The notes under the pieces are model-generated. The model searched no databases and was not told the origin of the DNA. It saw only the letters and a list, made by a program, of their open reading frames with translations. A DNA stretch of 64,000 nt, taken from assembly GCF_017874255.1 (NCBI RefSeq), contig NZ_JAGGLD010000006.1:62001-126000 (forward strand), given 5' to 3'. Positions 36,571-45,632 of the stretch are shown here, one piece after another. Every line of letters starts with the position of its first letter. Positions within the stretch are counted from its first letter, which is position 1. This DNA is from Paenibacillus shirakamiensis. GTDB taxonomy: Bacteria > Bacillota > Bacilli > Paenibacillales > Paenibacillaceae. Position numbers and translations under genes: made by a program.

Positions 36571-37359
36571 CTACTTACGGTGGAACGTTCCAAGCCGGGT
36601 TCCCATCTTGACTGGGGTGCCAGAATGAAGGGTAGGTAACGGTTCAAAAGTTCCACTTTCCGTAAGCAGAACTACCGTAGAACCAAATTCGAAGTAAGCT
36701 AAATCATCCCCACGATTCCAGAAATCTTGGGTAGCATCTGCATATTTGATGCTGCTTACATTCATGGCACCTACTTTAACCACAGCTACTTCCCCAAGCT
36801 CATGGGAGATGTAAGTAATTAATCTTTCATTGCGACTGAGCACCGCTTTCATGTGAGTCATACCAAAATCATTCACAGGATACACTTTTCCCTTGAAATG
36901 CTCACTCTCCAGCTTCTTCCCCGCAACTGGGGTGTGAATACGGTGATAATCCGTAGGACTGAGGTAGAGGACGAAGAAAAACCCATTCTTATAGGTCTCC
37001 AAATGCGGGGAGTGGCCGAGCAGCTCGGCAAGAGAATAGTCTTGTCCTTTAACGTTCGGAATGAGTCCACTATCTACGCTACCCATGGCTGTAATCAGAG
37101 CATCTACGGGACTGACCAGTGCATCCGGTGAGGCATCAATATGGCGCATGCCAGGCTTGAGACGCCGGGTAAAGAATTCATTGAGTGAACGATAATCTCC
37201 AATTTCTTTCTCAGCTTCATGTACGGGAATTCCATAGGTTTTTGCGAAGGTTGGAATAACATGGCGGCTGATTCCAGAATGGGAAAAGTGACCCATTAGC
37301 TGTGAGATCCATTTCCTTGAGGAAAGTTCTGTCATCAGCTTCATCACTTTTTTTGCCAT
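36571..37359 (-). CDS. psd: phosphatidylserine decarboxylase proenzyme
   Basis: 262-residue membrane-associated enzyme that makes phosphatidylethanolamine from phosphatidylserine. It self-cleaves to form the pyruvoyl cofactor at the GST motif, seen here as FEFGSTVVLL near residue 230. Other family segments are RSLNEFFTRRLKPG, VSPVDA and DYHRIHTPVAG. The ATG at 37359 follows AAGGAGG; the frame upstream to 37392 lacks a site. Confidence 0.94.
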   Translation of the reverse strand: MAKKVMKLMTELSSRKWISQLMGHFSHSGISRHVIPTFAKTYGIPVHEAEKEIGDYRSLNEFFTRRLKPGMRHIDASPDALVSPVDALITAMGSVDSGLIPNVKGQDYSLAELLGHSPHLETYKNGFFFVLYLSPTDYHRIHTPVAGKKLESEHFKGKVYPVNDFGMTHMKAVLSRNERLITYISHELGEVAVVKVGAMNVSSIKYADATQDFWNRGDDLAYFEFGSTVVLLTESGTFEPLPTLHSGTPVKMGTRLGTFHRK

Positions 37360-37510
37360 AGGGGCATCCTCCTTAACAAGCAAATAAGACAAAGCCTATA
37401 TTGACACAGAAGCCTAGGTAAATCAATATATTCCTGACATCTGCCTAATTTTCCAGTTGATGATAGTTGGAATTCATCCATTTGATTAGAGCAAAAGAAC
37501 GCACTACAAC

Positions 37511-37549
37511 AACACCAAAGACTAGGCTTCATGCCCTATCTTTGGTGTA
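37511..37549 (-). terminator. putative terminator after the YheC/D-like gene
   Basis: ACACCAAAGACTAGG and CCCTATCTTTGGTGT pair around the loop CTTCATG. The minus-strand exit is only moderately T-rich. Confidence 0.6.
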
Positions 37550-37561
37550 TATTGTCATATG

Positions 37562-38644
37562 TTATTGATTGAGCAGATATCGAGCAAAAGCCATGGGTTG
37601 GCGATAGGTCGCTTTCCAAGTTCCTGACATTCCGGCTTTGTTAAAGCCGTAGCGCTGATCCCGCCCGTTACATTCAATGAAATATATATGACCTTGTGCG
37701 GTGACGCCAATATCCAGTCCAAGATCAGCTAGGAGGGGGAGATGGCTTGCAAGATAGCTTGCTATAGCTAGCGATAAGTGCTCGACTTCAGCAAGGACAC
37801 TCATCGCTTGCAAGGAAGGCATAACTTCTGATAACTGGCTGTAGGCCGAGCTAGCGCTACCTCCTCCGGCTAGATTGGAAATAAAGATTCCAGCCGCTGA
37901 TCGTTTGGCGAACATGCCGGTTACGGCCCATTCGGCTTGTATTCCACGCTGTACAGTTACCCGAAGGTCAAAGGATCGTCCATCATATTCAGCGAGTGGA
38001 ATCCTTTCTTGTACAAGATAAGGGGTAAGAGAAAGACGGTGCTTGACGGCGGGAGGGAATTCCTCCCCGCGTAACCTGGTGGTCAGCCAGTTCCCTGGCT
38101 TTAAGGAGGAGACATAGGTGATTTTCCATCCAGCATGGGATTTTTGGAGTCGCATTACCCCTCGGCCTACACTCCCCCTGCAGGGTTTGAGTATAAGATC
38201 ATCATAATTCTCCATGAACCTTCGTAGGGTAGAAGGTGTGATGATTGCCGTGTCTGGTAGATAATGGCTTATGAAAGGATTGGCTCTTAAATAGCGGTGC
38301 ATCTCATCTTTGCCATAGCGGTTGTTCACATTGAATATGGATGATCCCTGCTGGATCAGTGCCTGTATTTTACGATGAGCTGAAGCATCCTCATAAATAG
38401 CACGATTGTGGATGACTTCAGGAATCGGGACGATAACGCGTTTGAACTCATATTTGTTGTAAATATATGCCGCTGTCGTACCGGAATGTAGATCGATATC
38501 ATTCACTCTCAGGTAACAAGGGAGCAAGCCGAATTCAGCGGCAGCTTCTTCATAATTTGAGATCGATTCTTGGCCTGTTTTTCGGCGCGGTATACCTCGG
38601 TGCATTCTTGCATTAAGCAGAATACCGACATGTTTTAACCCCAT
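37562..38644 (-). CDS. YheC/YheD-family spore coat-associated ATP-grasp protein
   Basis: 360 residues with the family's N-terminal VGILLNAR region and a C-terminal ATP-grasp fold (ILKPCRGSVGRGV near 175, LDIGVTAQGHIYFIECNGRDQRYGF near 315). YheC/D proteins are linked to the endospore coat; their ligase substrate is unknown. It sits next to the glycan island and is divergent from its first glycosyltransferase, which supports a spore-surface role. Confidence 0.88.
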   Translation of the reverse strand: MGLKHVGILLNARMHRGIPRRKTGQESISNYEEAAAEFGLLPCYLRVNDIDLHSGTTAAYIYNKYEFKRVIVPIPEVIHNRAIYEDASAHRKIQALIQQGSSIFNVNNRYGKDEMHRYLRANPFISHYLPDTAIITPSTLRRFMENYDDLILKPCRGSVGRGVMRLQKSHAGWKITYVSSLKPGNWLTTRLRGEEFPPAVKHRLSLTPYLVQERIPLAEYDGRSFDLRVTVQRGIQAEWAVTGMFAKRSAAGIFISNLAGGGSASSAYSQLSEVMPSLQAMSVLAEVEHLSLAIASYLASHLPLLADLGLDIGVTAQGHIYFIECNGRDQRYGFNKAGMSGTWKATYRQPMAFARYLLNQ

Positions 38645-38851
38645 GTGCAGGTCCTCCTCTTCTGTCTTCGCTCGGGCATCCCTCGTTATGCACCTTGCTC
38701 ATAGTCTATGTGTCAAATGACTAAAGGCGTGGACGACTGTGCCATGGCACTAGCCTGTTTCAAAACTTTTCTAGGCTTTTCCGGTAAAGGAAGTCACATT
38801 TGCCCGTCCTTGGCAATATATAAATAGGATAGAACTGAGGGAGGGCTTGCC

Positions 38852-40024
38852 TTGTCTGTCCAGCATAAAGTAGCTGTTATTACACCGGGGGTATTCGTCA
38901 TTCCTTCCGGACGGAGTAGCTCCGTTGAACGCGTTATCGAGAAAATCGTACCTCTTATGGCTGCCGAACTGGACCTTAGGGTATTCGGTCGCTCTGCCGG
39001 CCAATTTCCTGCGAAGGGTTACCTAGGTTCGGTGCCCTGTTGCCGGATTGCAGGCGGCAGTTCTTATCTTCCGGGAATTCTAAGGCACCTTAGGAACTGG
39101 ATGCCGGACACGGCGGATGTGCACAATCGTCCAGCTCTTGCCTATGGACTGAAAAGACAACTTCCTCAGCTTCATGTCCAGTTAAGTCTGCATTCGACTA
39201 CATTTATTAGTCCTGCCTGTTTTCCAGCCAGCAAAGCCCTTCCGATGCTCCAAGCGATGGACGGTCTGATCGTAAATAGTAACTATCTCAGGGATGAAGT
39301 GCAGATGCGCTTCCCTCAGCTTCGCACACCGATTGCAGTGAACCCACTGGGTGTGAGCTTAGAGGATTTCATCCCTCGCTGGACCCCAGCGGGAGAGGCT
39401 GTACGTAAAGCTAGACTGGCTGATTATGGATGGCAAGATCGAAAAATTATTTTATTCGTAGGGCGCTTGATTCCTAGTAAAGGGGTACATCGTATTCTGG
39501 AAGCCTTGCCAGCCTTAATTGAGCGGGAGAAAGATGCACTTATAGTGATGGTAGGTAGTGCTTTTTATGGTGTGAATAAAGAGACTGCCTATGTCCACAA
39601 ACTCAGGCAGATGGCGGATACTTATCCGAATCACACGGTATTCCTCCCTTATATTCCTTATCCTCAGATTGCCGATATGTATAATCTAGCGGATGTAGTC
39701 GTCGTTCCATCTATGGACGATGAAGCCTTTGGGTTAGTCAACCTCGAAGCTATGGCTTCAGGCATACCCGTAGTAGCTTCAAGGGTAGGGGGAATCCCGG
39801 AGATTGTGAAGGACGGGGAGACGGGACTTCTCCTTCCAGGAAGTAGCGATGCTCAGGTATGGGCAGATAGCCTAGCGCTTCTTCTGAGTCATGAAGATCT
39901 ATGCCGAAGTATGGGTCTACGGGGGCGCGAACTAGCCCGGAGTCAGTTCCGCTGGCAACATACCGCACAGCGCTGGGCCGATGTAATCAGGGACACACGA
40001 ACGCCAGAACTTTCGTTACTTTAG
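38852..40024 (+). CDS. GT4-family glycosyltransferase, CotSA/YtcC-like
   Basis: 390-residue GT-B enzyme. The acceptor domain is followed by a C-terminal glycosyltransferase-1 domain with ILFVGRLIPSKGVHRILEAL and the nucleotide-sugar-binding EAFGLVNLEAMASGIPVVASRVGGIPEIV. It resembles spore coat glycosyltransferases CotSA and YtcC. TTG start after GGGAGGG. It is the first plus-strand gene of the island and is followed by a terminator. Sugar and acceptor unknown. Confidence 0.85.
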   Translation: MSVQHKVAVITPGVFVIPSGRSSSVERVIEKIVPLMAAELDLRVFGRSAGQFPAKGYLGSVPCCRIAGGSSYLPGILRHLRNWMPDTADVHNRPALAYGLKRQLPQLHVQLSLHSTTFISPACFPASKALPMLQAMDGLIVNSNYLRDEVQMRFPQLRTPIAVNPLGVSLEDFIPRWTPAGEAVRKARLADYGWQDRKIILFVGRLIPSKGVHRILEALPALIEREKDALIVMVGSAFYGVNKETAYVHKLRQMADTYPNHTVFLPYIPYPQIADMYNLADVVVVPSMDDEAFGLVNLEAMASGIPVVASRVGGIPEIVKDGETGLLLPGSSDAQVWADSLALLLSHEDLCRSMGLRGRELARSQFRWQHTAQRWADVIRDTRTPELSLL

Positions 40025-40048
40025 TGTATCGCTCGCTCATCTACATTC

Positions 40049-40086
40049 AAAAAGGCGGATCGTTACGACGAGACGCCTTTTTTGTG
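40049..40086 (+). terminator. intrinsic terminator after the first island glycosyltransferase
   Basis: AAAAAGGCG and CGCCTTTTTT with an inner CGTTACG stem, followed by T residues. Confidence 0.85.
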
Positions 40087-40135
40087 TTACGCATCGAATT
40101 TTTGGTATGACTGTGCCGACTGTACGTTTGCCGTT

Positions 40136-40162
40136 ACCCTTACTTTCAAACTACATACAATG
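40136..40162 (+). promoter_or_regulatory. possible sigma-K-like promoter of the main glycan operon
   Basis: AC at 40136-40137 and CATACAATG (40154-40162) are 16 bp apart, close to the late mother-cell sigma-K pattern AC-N16-CATANNNTA with one mismatch. It lies about 45 bp before the first gene of a long same-strand array. Short motifs like this occur by chance, so the call is tentative. Confidence 0.35.
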
Positions 40163-40206
40163 GTGTATATTCTACAGATTCTACAGAAATCAGGAGGTGA
40201 ATGACC

Positions 40207-41034
40207 ATGGGTACTCGGCGTACTCCGGCTCCTAGACGCTCGCGCCCGAGAACAGCCCGGGTTAAAAAGCCTGATCCATGGCAGATTCAGCAGCATCCTA
40301 ATCCCGAAGTGTCGATTATCATCCCAGCGATGAATGAGCGCTCTACAATTGTGGATGTCTTGTGGGAAGCGAACCAAGTAGACCCCAAAAGCGAAATTAT
40401 CGTTGTGGTAAATGGTTCTACCGACGGTACAGATGGATTAGCCCAGCTCCATGGAGCCAAGCTGCTCAGGTATCCCTATGCACTAGGTCATGATGTAGGC
40501 CGCCGTGTAGGAGCGGAGACCGCAAGAGGGAATATTCTACTCTTTTTGGATGCGGATATGCGAGTTCCAGCTAAAGACCTGAGGCATTTTGTTGAAGCCA
40601 TTAGACAGGGTACGGATGTGGCATTAAATGATTATTCTGGACCTGTGCATCGTCTTGTCGCTCATCCTGTAGTTCTTGCCAAACATACTTTGAATTTGAT
40701 GTTGCAAAGACCAGACTTGGAAGGCGCTTCGATGACAGCTGTTCCTCATGCCTTAAGTAGAAATGCCTTGTATCAAATTGGAATGGCTTCGCTTGAAATT
40801 CCGCCCCTTGCTCAGGCAATAGCAATTACGAGAGGCATGAATGTTCGGCGTGTACATCAAGTATCTGCCGGGAAACTAAATGCTTCCCGGCCTAAAATCC
40901 AAGGCACAGACCCCCTTAGTTCACTGGTCATTGGCGACCATCTGGAGGCAGTTCATTGGTTAGTACAACATTTGGGACCTCGCGGGGGACAACCGGACTT
41001 AGGAAGACAGCGGGATCGAGTGAGGGGGACATAG
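40207..41034 (+). CDS. GT2-family glycosyltransferase with basic N-terminal extension
   Basis: About 275 residues. The first ~25 are Arg/Pro-rich (TRRTPAPRRSRPRTARVKK), then comes a GT-A domain (VSIIIPAMNERSTIVDVL, DXD-type LFLDADMRVP). AGGAGG sits 8 nt before the ATG at 40207, better than the ATG at 40201. The next gene is a paralogue sharing LGHDVGR, DILLF/NILLF and the TAVPHALSR motif, so this looks like a tandem duplication. Donor and acceptor unknown. Confidence 0.82.
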   Translation: MGTRRTPAPRRSRPRTARVKKPDPWQIQQHPNPEVSIIIPAMNERSTIVDVLWEANQVDPKSEIIVVVNGSTDGTDGLAQLHGAKLLRYPYALGHDVGRRVGAETARGNILLFLDADMRVPAKDLRHFVEAIRQGTDVALNDYSGPVHRLVAHPVVLAKHTLNLMLQRPDLEGASMTAVPHALSRNALYQIGMASLEIPPLAQAIAITRGMNVRRVHQVSAGKLNASRPKIQGTDPLSSLVIGDHLEAVHWLVQHLGPRGGQPDLGRQRDRVRGT

Positions 41035-41037
41035 AAG

Positions 41038-41973
41038 ATGGTCCGTAGGCGAAAACGACATAATCGAGCAGGAATCAAGGCCCGAAACCCGCGTTCTTCA
41101 CACACAATAAAGCCTGTGAAGAAGCGGCGACGTCCCGCTGCCCCTCGTCCCTCAGCTCCCGCTAGAGGACGAATGGTTCAAGAGCGTACACGCCGGCTAC
41201 AAAGGGAAGAATCGCTTACCCGCGCTATCCAAGGCACAGTCTCGGCGATTGTTATTGCCTGTGATGAGGAGGATACTTTGCTCCAAGTACTTCAGCAGTT
41301 AAGCAGGCTTCCTTTATTGGAGACGATTGTGATCTTGAATGGATGTACGGATCGCAGCTTCGCTATCGTACAGGAGATGGAGGACATCACGCTGTTACAC
41401 TATCCAGAACGACTAGGTCACGATGTGGGCAGATCTATCGGCGCAAGTATCGCTTCTGGGGACATTCTCTTGTTCGTGGATGGAGATGTACCGGTTCCAG
41501 CGGAGGAGTTAGCGCCTTTCCTTATCGCGATAGATCAGGGTCTAGATGTGGCACTGAATGATATTTCCCCATGGCTTCCAACATTTGATCGGCAAGATGG
41601 CGTAACGCGACTCAAATCTTTTCTCAACGTGGCTATGGGTCATCCGAAATTGAGGAGTAATTCCTTAACTGCTGTTCCTCATGCTCTATCACGTAAAGCA
41701 ATTCAGACTCTAGGTTGTGAGTGTCTGAGTGTCCCTCCTAAAGCTCAGGCCTTGGCGCTATTTCATGGTTTACGAGTAGGCGCACAGAGTTCTGCTGATG
41801 TCATCACTCGCAATCGCTTGCGAACGGGGAATACAGGCATAGGGAATTCACTTGCGGCTCTAATCCTAGGAGATCATTTGGAAGCTTTTGACGAAGTCAT
41901 GACACAAGGGAATGCTCGTCTAGGTCAGACGAAGATGGTACGTGCGGATCTTGCGGCAATGAGGAATGCCTGA
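41038..41973 (+). CDS. GT2-family glycosyltransferase with long basic N-terminal extension
   Basis: 311 residues; about 60 N-terminal residues are Lys/Arg-rich (MVRRRKRHNRAG, KKRRRPAAPRP, RTRRLQRE) before a GT-A domain with LHYPERLGHDVGRSIG, ILLFVDGDVPVP and SLTAVPHALSRK. It is the paralogue of the preceding gene, with 3 bp between them, and its stop overlaps the next start (TGATG). The basic tail recurs in other proteins of the island. Confidence 0.82.
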   Translation: MVRRRKRHNRAGIKARNPRSSHTIKPVKKRRRPAAPRPSAPARGRMVQERTRRLQREESLTRAIQGTVSAIVIACDEEDTLLQVLQQLSRLPLLETIVILNGCTDRSFAIVQEMEDITLLHYPERLGHDVGRSIGASIASGDILLFVDGDVPVPAEELAPFLIAIDQGLDVALNDISPWLPTFDRQDGVTRLKSFLNVAMGHPKLRSNSLTAVPHALSRKAIQTLGCECLSVPPKAQALALFHGLRVGAQSSADVITRNRLRTGNTGIGNSLAALILGDHLEAFDEVMTQGNARLGQTKMVRADLAAMRNA

Positions 41974-42716
41974 TGAATACACTTACGAGTATTATCATTC
42001 CTACCTTTAATGGGCTTCATCTTCTAACTTCCTGTGTTGCTTCCATTCGAAAACATACATTTACACCTATTGAAATTATTATAGTGGATAACGGTTCTAC
42101 GGATGGAACGGCAGAGTATTGTGTGCATGAAGGCTTAATTCTTGTCTCTCTTCCTACCAACATCGGCTTTCCGAGTGCCTGTAATCGTGGATTGAAGCTT
42201 GCCTCGGGGGATCAAATTATGCTGCTTAACAATGACTGTCTCGCTTCCCCAAGATGGTTATCTAATCTTCTGACTGCCTTATACAGCGCGCCAGAAATTG
42301 GAATGGTAGGTCCCGTAACGAATTATGCTAGCGGAAAACAACAGGTGCCTATCAGCTACCGCTCCTCAGCAGAATTTGAACAATTCGCCTCTCTGTATAA
42401 TCAGCCCGATGCTTCGAAATGGATGGAAACCCGGCGTATTGTAGGTCTCTGTCTGCTTATGAAGCGAAGCACAAGGATAGCCATTGGGCTGCTGGATGAA
42501 CGGTTCTCTCCCGGACATTTTGAAGATGATGATTATTGCTACCGGGCGGCGTTACAAGGCTACAAGATGCTCATCTGCGGAGATACATTCATTCATCATG
42601 AGGGAAGTGCAAGCTTCAAGGCCGGGCATCCCGAGGGGTGGTCTGACATTGTAAATCAAGGACGGCAACGGTTTATAGACAAGTGGGGTGTCGATCCTCA
42701 TCAATTTATTCACTAG
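41973..42716 (+). CDS. GT2-family glycosyltransferase
   Basis: 247-residue GT-A enzyme: TSIIIPTFNG at the start, VDNGSTDGT, the metal-site region MLLNNDCLAS, then a conserved block GPVTNYASGKQQVP and FEDDDYCYRAALQGYKM. It closely parallels the catalytic domain of the gene at 45633. Its start overlaps the previous stop as TGATG, so it is in the same operon. Confidence 0.85.
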   Translation: MNTLTSIIIPTFNGLHLLTSCVASIRKHTFTPIEIIIVDNGSTDGTAEYCVHEGLILVSLPTNIGFPSACNRGLKLASGDQIMLLNNDCLASPRWLSNLLTALYSAPEIGMVGPVTNYASGKQQVPISYRSSAEFEQFASLYNQPDASKWMETRRIVGLCLLMKRSTRIAIGLLDERFSPGHFEDDDYCYRAALQGYKMLICGDTFIHHEGSASFKAGHPEGWSDIVNQGRQRFIDKWGVDPHQFIH

Positions 42717-42743
42717 ACTATGGCTATAGAAGGAGGAACAAGG

Positions 42744-43475
42744 ATGAAAGGTGTGATATTGGCCGGAGGCACGGGAACTCGTCTACAGCCGCTGACCCGA
42801 CTAATTAATAAGCATCTGCTTCAGGTTGGCAAACACCCTATGATCAGTTATGCGATAGAGCGACTGAGGCAGGCCGGTATTACAGACGTGATGATTGTCA
42901 TAAGCAAGCAGTCTGCGGGACTCTATACAGAGTATTTAGGTAGCGGTGAGGATCACGGTGTGCAGATTACCTACAAAATTCAGGAAGCAGCAGGCGGCAT
43001 TGCGGAAGCTTTGCAATTGACGCGAAGTTATATCTCACCCGGCGAGAAATTCGTTGTCTTACTTGGAGATAACCTGTTCCAAGAAGATTTGTCCCCATAC
43101 GTGAAGTCCTACGAGAAGCAGGATCCAGGGAGCGCAAGAATTTTACTGAAACCTGTAGATGATCCTCACCGTTACGGTGTGCCTGTATTTGATAATCAGG
43201 ACCCCAAACTCATCTCCCATATTGAAGAAAAGCCGGCAGATCCGAAATCAGGTTATTGTGTCACGGGTATTTATATGTATGATGATGAGGTCTTCAAATA
43301 TATAGGAGAAGTTACGCGTTCAGCTCGGGGGGAAATGGAAATTACAGATGTGAACAATCGCTATGCTCGCCAAGGGAAATTGGAATATGATGTTCTTCAA
43401 GGTTGGTGGGGGGATGCAGGAACATTCGAATCTCTTGAAGAAGCCAATACGATGATGAGGGGGATGATACCATGA
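42744..43475 (+). CDS. sugar-1-phosphate nucleotidyltransferase (RfbA/SpsI-like)
   Basis: About 243 residues with the nucleotidyltransferase signature MKGVILAGGTGTRLQPLTRL, LLGDNLFQED and EEKPADPKSGYCVTGIYMYD, WWGDAGTFESL. It would activate glucose 1-phosphate with dTTP to dTDP-glucose. SpsI of the B. subtilis spore polysaccharide operon is the same type. The ATG at 42744 follows AGGAGGA. It overlaps the dehydratase gene by four bases (ATGA). No RfbC-type epimerase is in the window. Confidence 0.88.
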   Translation: MKGVILAGGTGTRLQPLTRLINKHLLQVGKHPMISYAIERLRQAGITDVMIVISKQSAGLYTEYLGSGEDHGVQITYKIQEAAGGIAEALQLTRSYISPGEKFVVLLGDNLFQEDLSPYVKSYEKQDPGSARILLKPVDDPHRYGVPVFDNQDPKLISHIEEKPADPKSGYCVTGIYMYDDEVFKYIGEVTRSARGEMEITDVNNRYARQGKLEYDVLQGWWGDAGTFESLEEANTMMRGMIP

Positions 43476-44464
43476 TTCGGTTACTCGTTACTGGTGGGCT
43501 CGGGTTCATAGGTAGTCATTTCATAGAATATATGCTTGGTAAATACCCTTCAATTCATTTTGTGAACTTAGATGCAGCAACGTACGCAGGAAATCCAGAT
43601 AATGCCATAGCTTTCAAGGATCATCCGCATTATCGCTGGGTTCGAGGAGACATTACCAATCCGGCCGATATTGCAAAAGCATTTACCGAAGAGATTGATG
43701 CCGTGATACATTTTGCAGCGGAATCTCATGTAGACCGGAGTATTGCAACTCCGGATATTTTTGCGAGGACGAATGTGCTGGGCACGCTGAATCTCTTAGA
43801 AGCCTCGAAGCACCATGGTGTGAAGAAATTTGTGCATGTCTCTACCGATGAAGTCTATGGTTCACTCGGGGACACAGGATACTTCACCGAGGAGACACCG
43901 CTTGCGCCGAATAGTCCATATGCAGCGAGTAAAGCAGGCTCAGATCTAATAGCACGTTCTTATTATCAAACCTATGATTTCCCAGTATTAATTACCCGTT
44001 GTTCGAACAATTATGGACCTCGGCAATTCCCTGAGAAGTTGATACCGACAGCGATTTCCCGGGCTCTTCAGGACCAACCTATTCCAATCTACGGAGATGG
44101 ACAAAACATTCGAGATTGGCTTCACGTAGAGGATCACTGCCGAGCTATAGATTTGGTTCTGCGCAAGGGTAATCCTGGCGAAGTATACAACGTGGGTGGA
44201 CATAACGAACTAAGCAATCTAAGTATCGCTACACAAATTCTAAATGCACTGGGTAAACCTCAGACGTTGCTTGAATATGTCCCTGACCGTCTGGGTCATG
44301 ATGTTCGTTATGCTATTGACCCGGCCAAAATTAGTAGCGAACTCGGTTGGCGTCCGGAGATCGGTTTGCACGAAGGATTACGAAGCACAATTACATGGTA
44401 TGTAGAATCTCAAGAATGGCTGCGCCGTATTCAAAGTGGAGCGTATCATCAAGGCCTAGACTGA
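43472..44464 (+). CDS. dTDP-glucose 4,6-dehydratase (RfbB/SpsJ-like)
   Basis: 330-residue extended SDR: GGLGFIGSH NAD motif, HFAAESHVDRSI, STDEVYG with the catalytic Asp/Glu, YAASKAG with the catalytic Tyr/Lys, and RCSNNYGP. It converts dTDP-glucose to dTDP-4-keto-6-deoxyglucose. Coupled to the nucleotidyltransferase gene by ATGA. The product needs further enzymes to become rhamnose or an amino/deoxy sugar; candidates lie further along the island or elsewhere. Confidence 0.92.
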   Translation: MIRLLVTGGLGFIGSHFIEYMLGKYPSIHFVNLDAATYAGNPDNAIAFKDHPHYRWVRGDITNPADIAKAFTEEIDAVIHFAAESHVDRSIATPDIFARTNVLGTLNLLEASKHHGVKKFVHVSTDEVYGSLGDTGYFTEETPLAPNSPYAASKAGSDLIARSYYQTYDFPVLITRCSNNYGPRQFPEKLIPTAISRALQDQPIPIYGDGQNIRDWLHVEDHCRAIDLVLRKGNPGEVYNVGGHNELSNLSIATQILNALGKPQTLLEYVPDRLGHDVRYAIDPAKISSELGWRPEIGLHEGLRSTITWYVESQEWLRRIQSGAYHQGLD

Positions 44465-44491
44465 TGTATCTGGAAGAAAGGAATCCTGCTC

Positions 44492-45610
44492 ATGCGAGGG
44501 AGACCCAGAAAGAAACTGCGAAAAATCAGACCATCCTCACGTATCAAACGTACTAGACAGCACGTGTCACGAGGGAGCTATGCTCAAAGGGACAATACTC
44601 AAGGGAACAATACTCAGGGGAACAATACCAAAGGTAGAAAGCGCAAAAAAGCCTGCGGACAGCCCAGACACAGAGTGAGCCTTGAACCCACATCCTCTAC
44701 TTCAGAAGAAACGAATCTTTTGCTTGTAGAAGAAGAAGCCTCTCTAATGGAAGTACCCCCTATGGTGGCCTTGCCGCCTGAGCAGTCTTATGAGGCAGGT
44801 TACAAGCGAGGATACTATGAAGGTGGAGAAGCTAAGGCAGGTCAACAAATTCCTCCTTATTATATCCTTCCGGGTGTGCCCTTGGAGGATCTAATTGAAG
44901 CGGGTATACGCTATTATGCAGGGGCGCTTCTTCCCCTCCTTCCTGCCAGTCATGTTCATACCGTTCTTATGCGGGCCATGAATGAACATATACCGGTGTC
45001 CTTAGTTCGTCTCGGCGATGGAGAATTGCTTACGCTTGCGCATGGCACAGTGATTTCTACGGAAGAGGCTATAGAACGAGGACCCTTCCTTACGTATGCA
45101 GGAGTAGACTTACCCGATGAAGAGGTGCGAGACCAGCTGGCTGCTTCGATGCAGAAAGCCACGATGATGGGTATCCCGGAATCTCGGCATGCTAATTTTC
45201 AAGGACTATTATTTCCGGTTCTTCATTATTATGGGCTGGATGTCCGCAAGCTTACCGTCACTTCTTCGACAGTCAACTATACCTTAAATGATCAAGGATT
45301 GTGGTTGTCCCTTCTTAGAGGACGAAATATTGTGGTTATTGGGAACAAGGCCGCAGAACTCAGCACTGTATTAAGCAGCTATGGATTGCAGGTTATGGGT
45401 AGGGTGGATGCAGTGCATGGCGCAAGGGATATTGACCGCGTTCTTCAAGAGATTCAATCGATACCAGGTCAACTGGATATCGCCTTGGTCGCCGCCGGTA
45501 TTGCGGCTGTTATACTATGTCCCCGTATTACAGAGGAGCTTGGAATCACAGCTGTGGATTTCGGGCATCTGGCGAATAAGCTAGAGAGCGGAGAGATGAT
45601 TCTCAAGTGA
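44492..45610 (+). CDS. GT-D fold glycosyltransferase with basic N-terminus and GY motif
   Basis: 372 residues. Residues 1-60 are basic (RGRPRKKLRKIRPSSRIKR) and include a short NTQGN repeat (~15-bp DNA repeat near 44587-44631). Residues ~99-117 carry SYEAGYKRGYYEGGEAKAG. The catalytic domain (from ~130) has VSLVRLGDGELLTL, the DGE-type motif of the GT-D/DUF1792 class, and VVIGNKAAELSTVL. Start ATG after AAAGGAA. It is one of the proteins that join the basic tail with the GY motif. Confidence 0.8.
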   Translation: MRGRPRKKLRKIRPSSRIKRTRQHVSRGSYAQRDNTQGNNTQGNNTKGRKRKKACGQPRHRVSLEPTSSTSEETNLLLVEEEASLMEVPPMVALPPEQSYEAGYKRGYYEGGEAKAGQQIPPYYILPGVPLEDLIEAGIRYYAGALLPLLPASHVHTVLMRAMNEHIPVSLVRLGDGELLTLAHGTVISTEEAIERGPFLTYAGVDLPDEEVRDQLAASMQKATMMGIPESRHANFQGLLFPVLHYYGLDVRKLTVTSSTVNYTLNDQGLWLSLLRGRNIVVIGNKAAELSTVLSSYGLQVMGRVDAVHGARDIDRVLQEIQSIPGQLDIALVAAGIAAVILCPRITEELGITAVDFGHLANKLESGEMILK

Positions 45611-45632
45611 TTTTGACAATGAGGTGAAGCCT

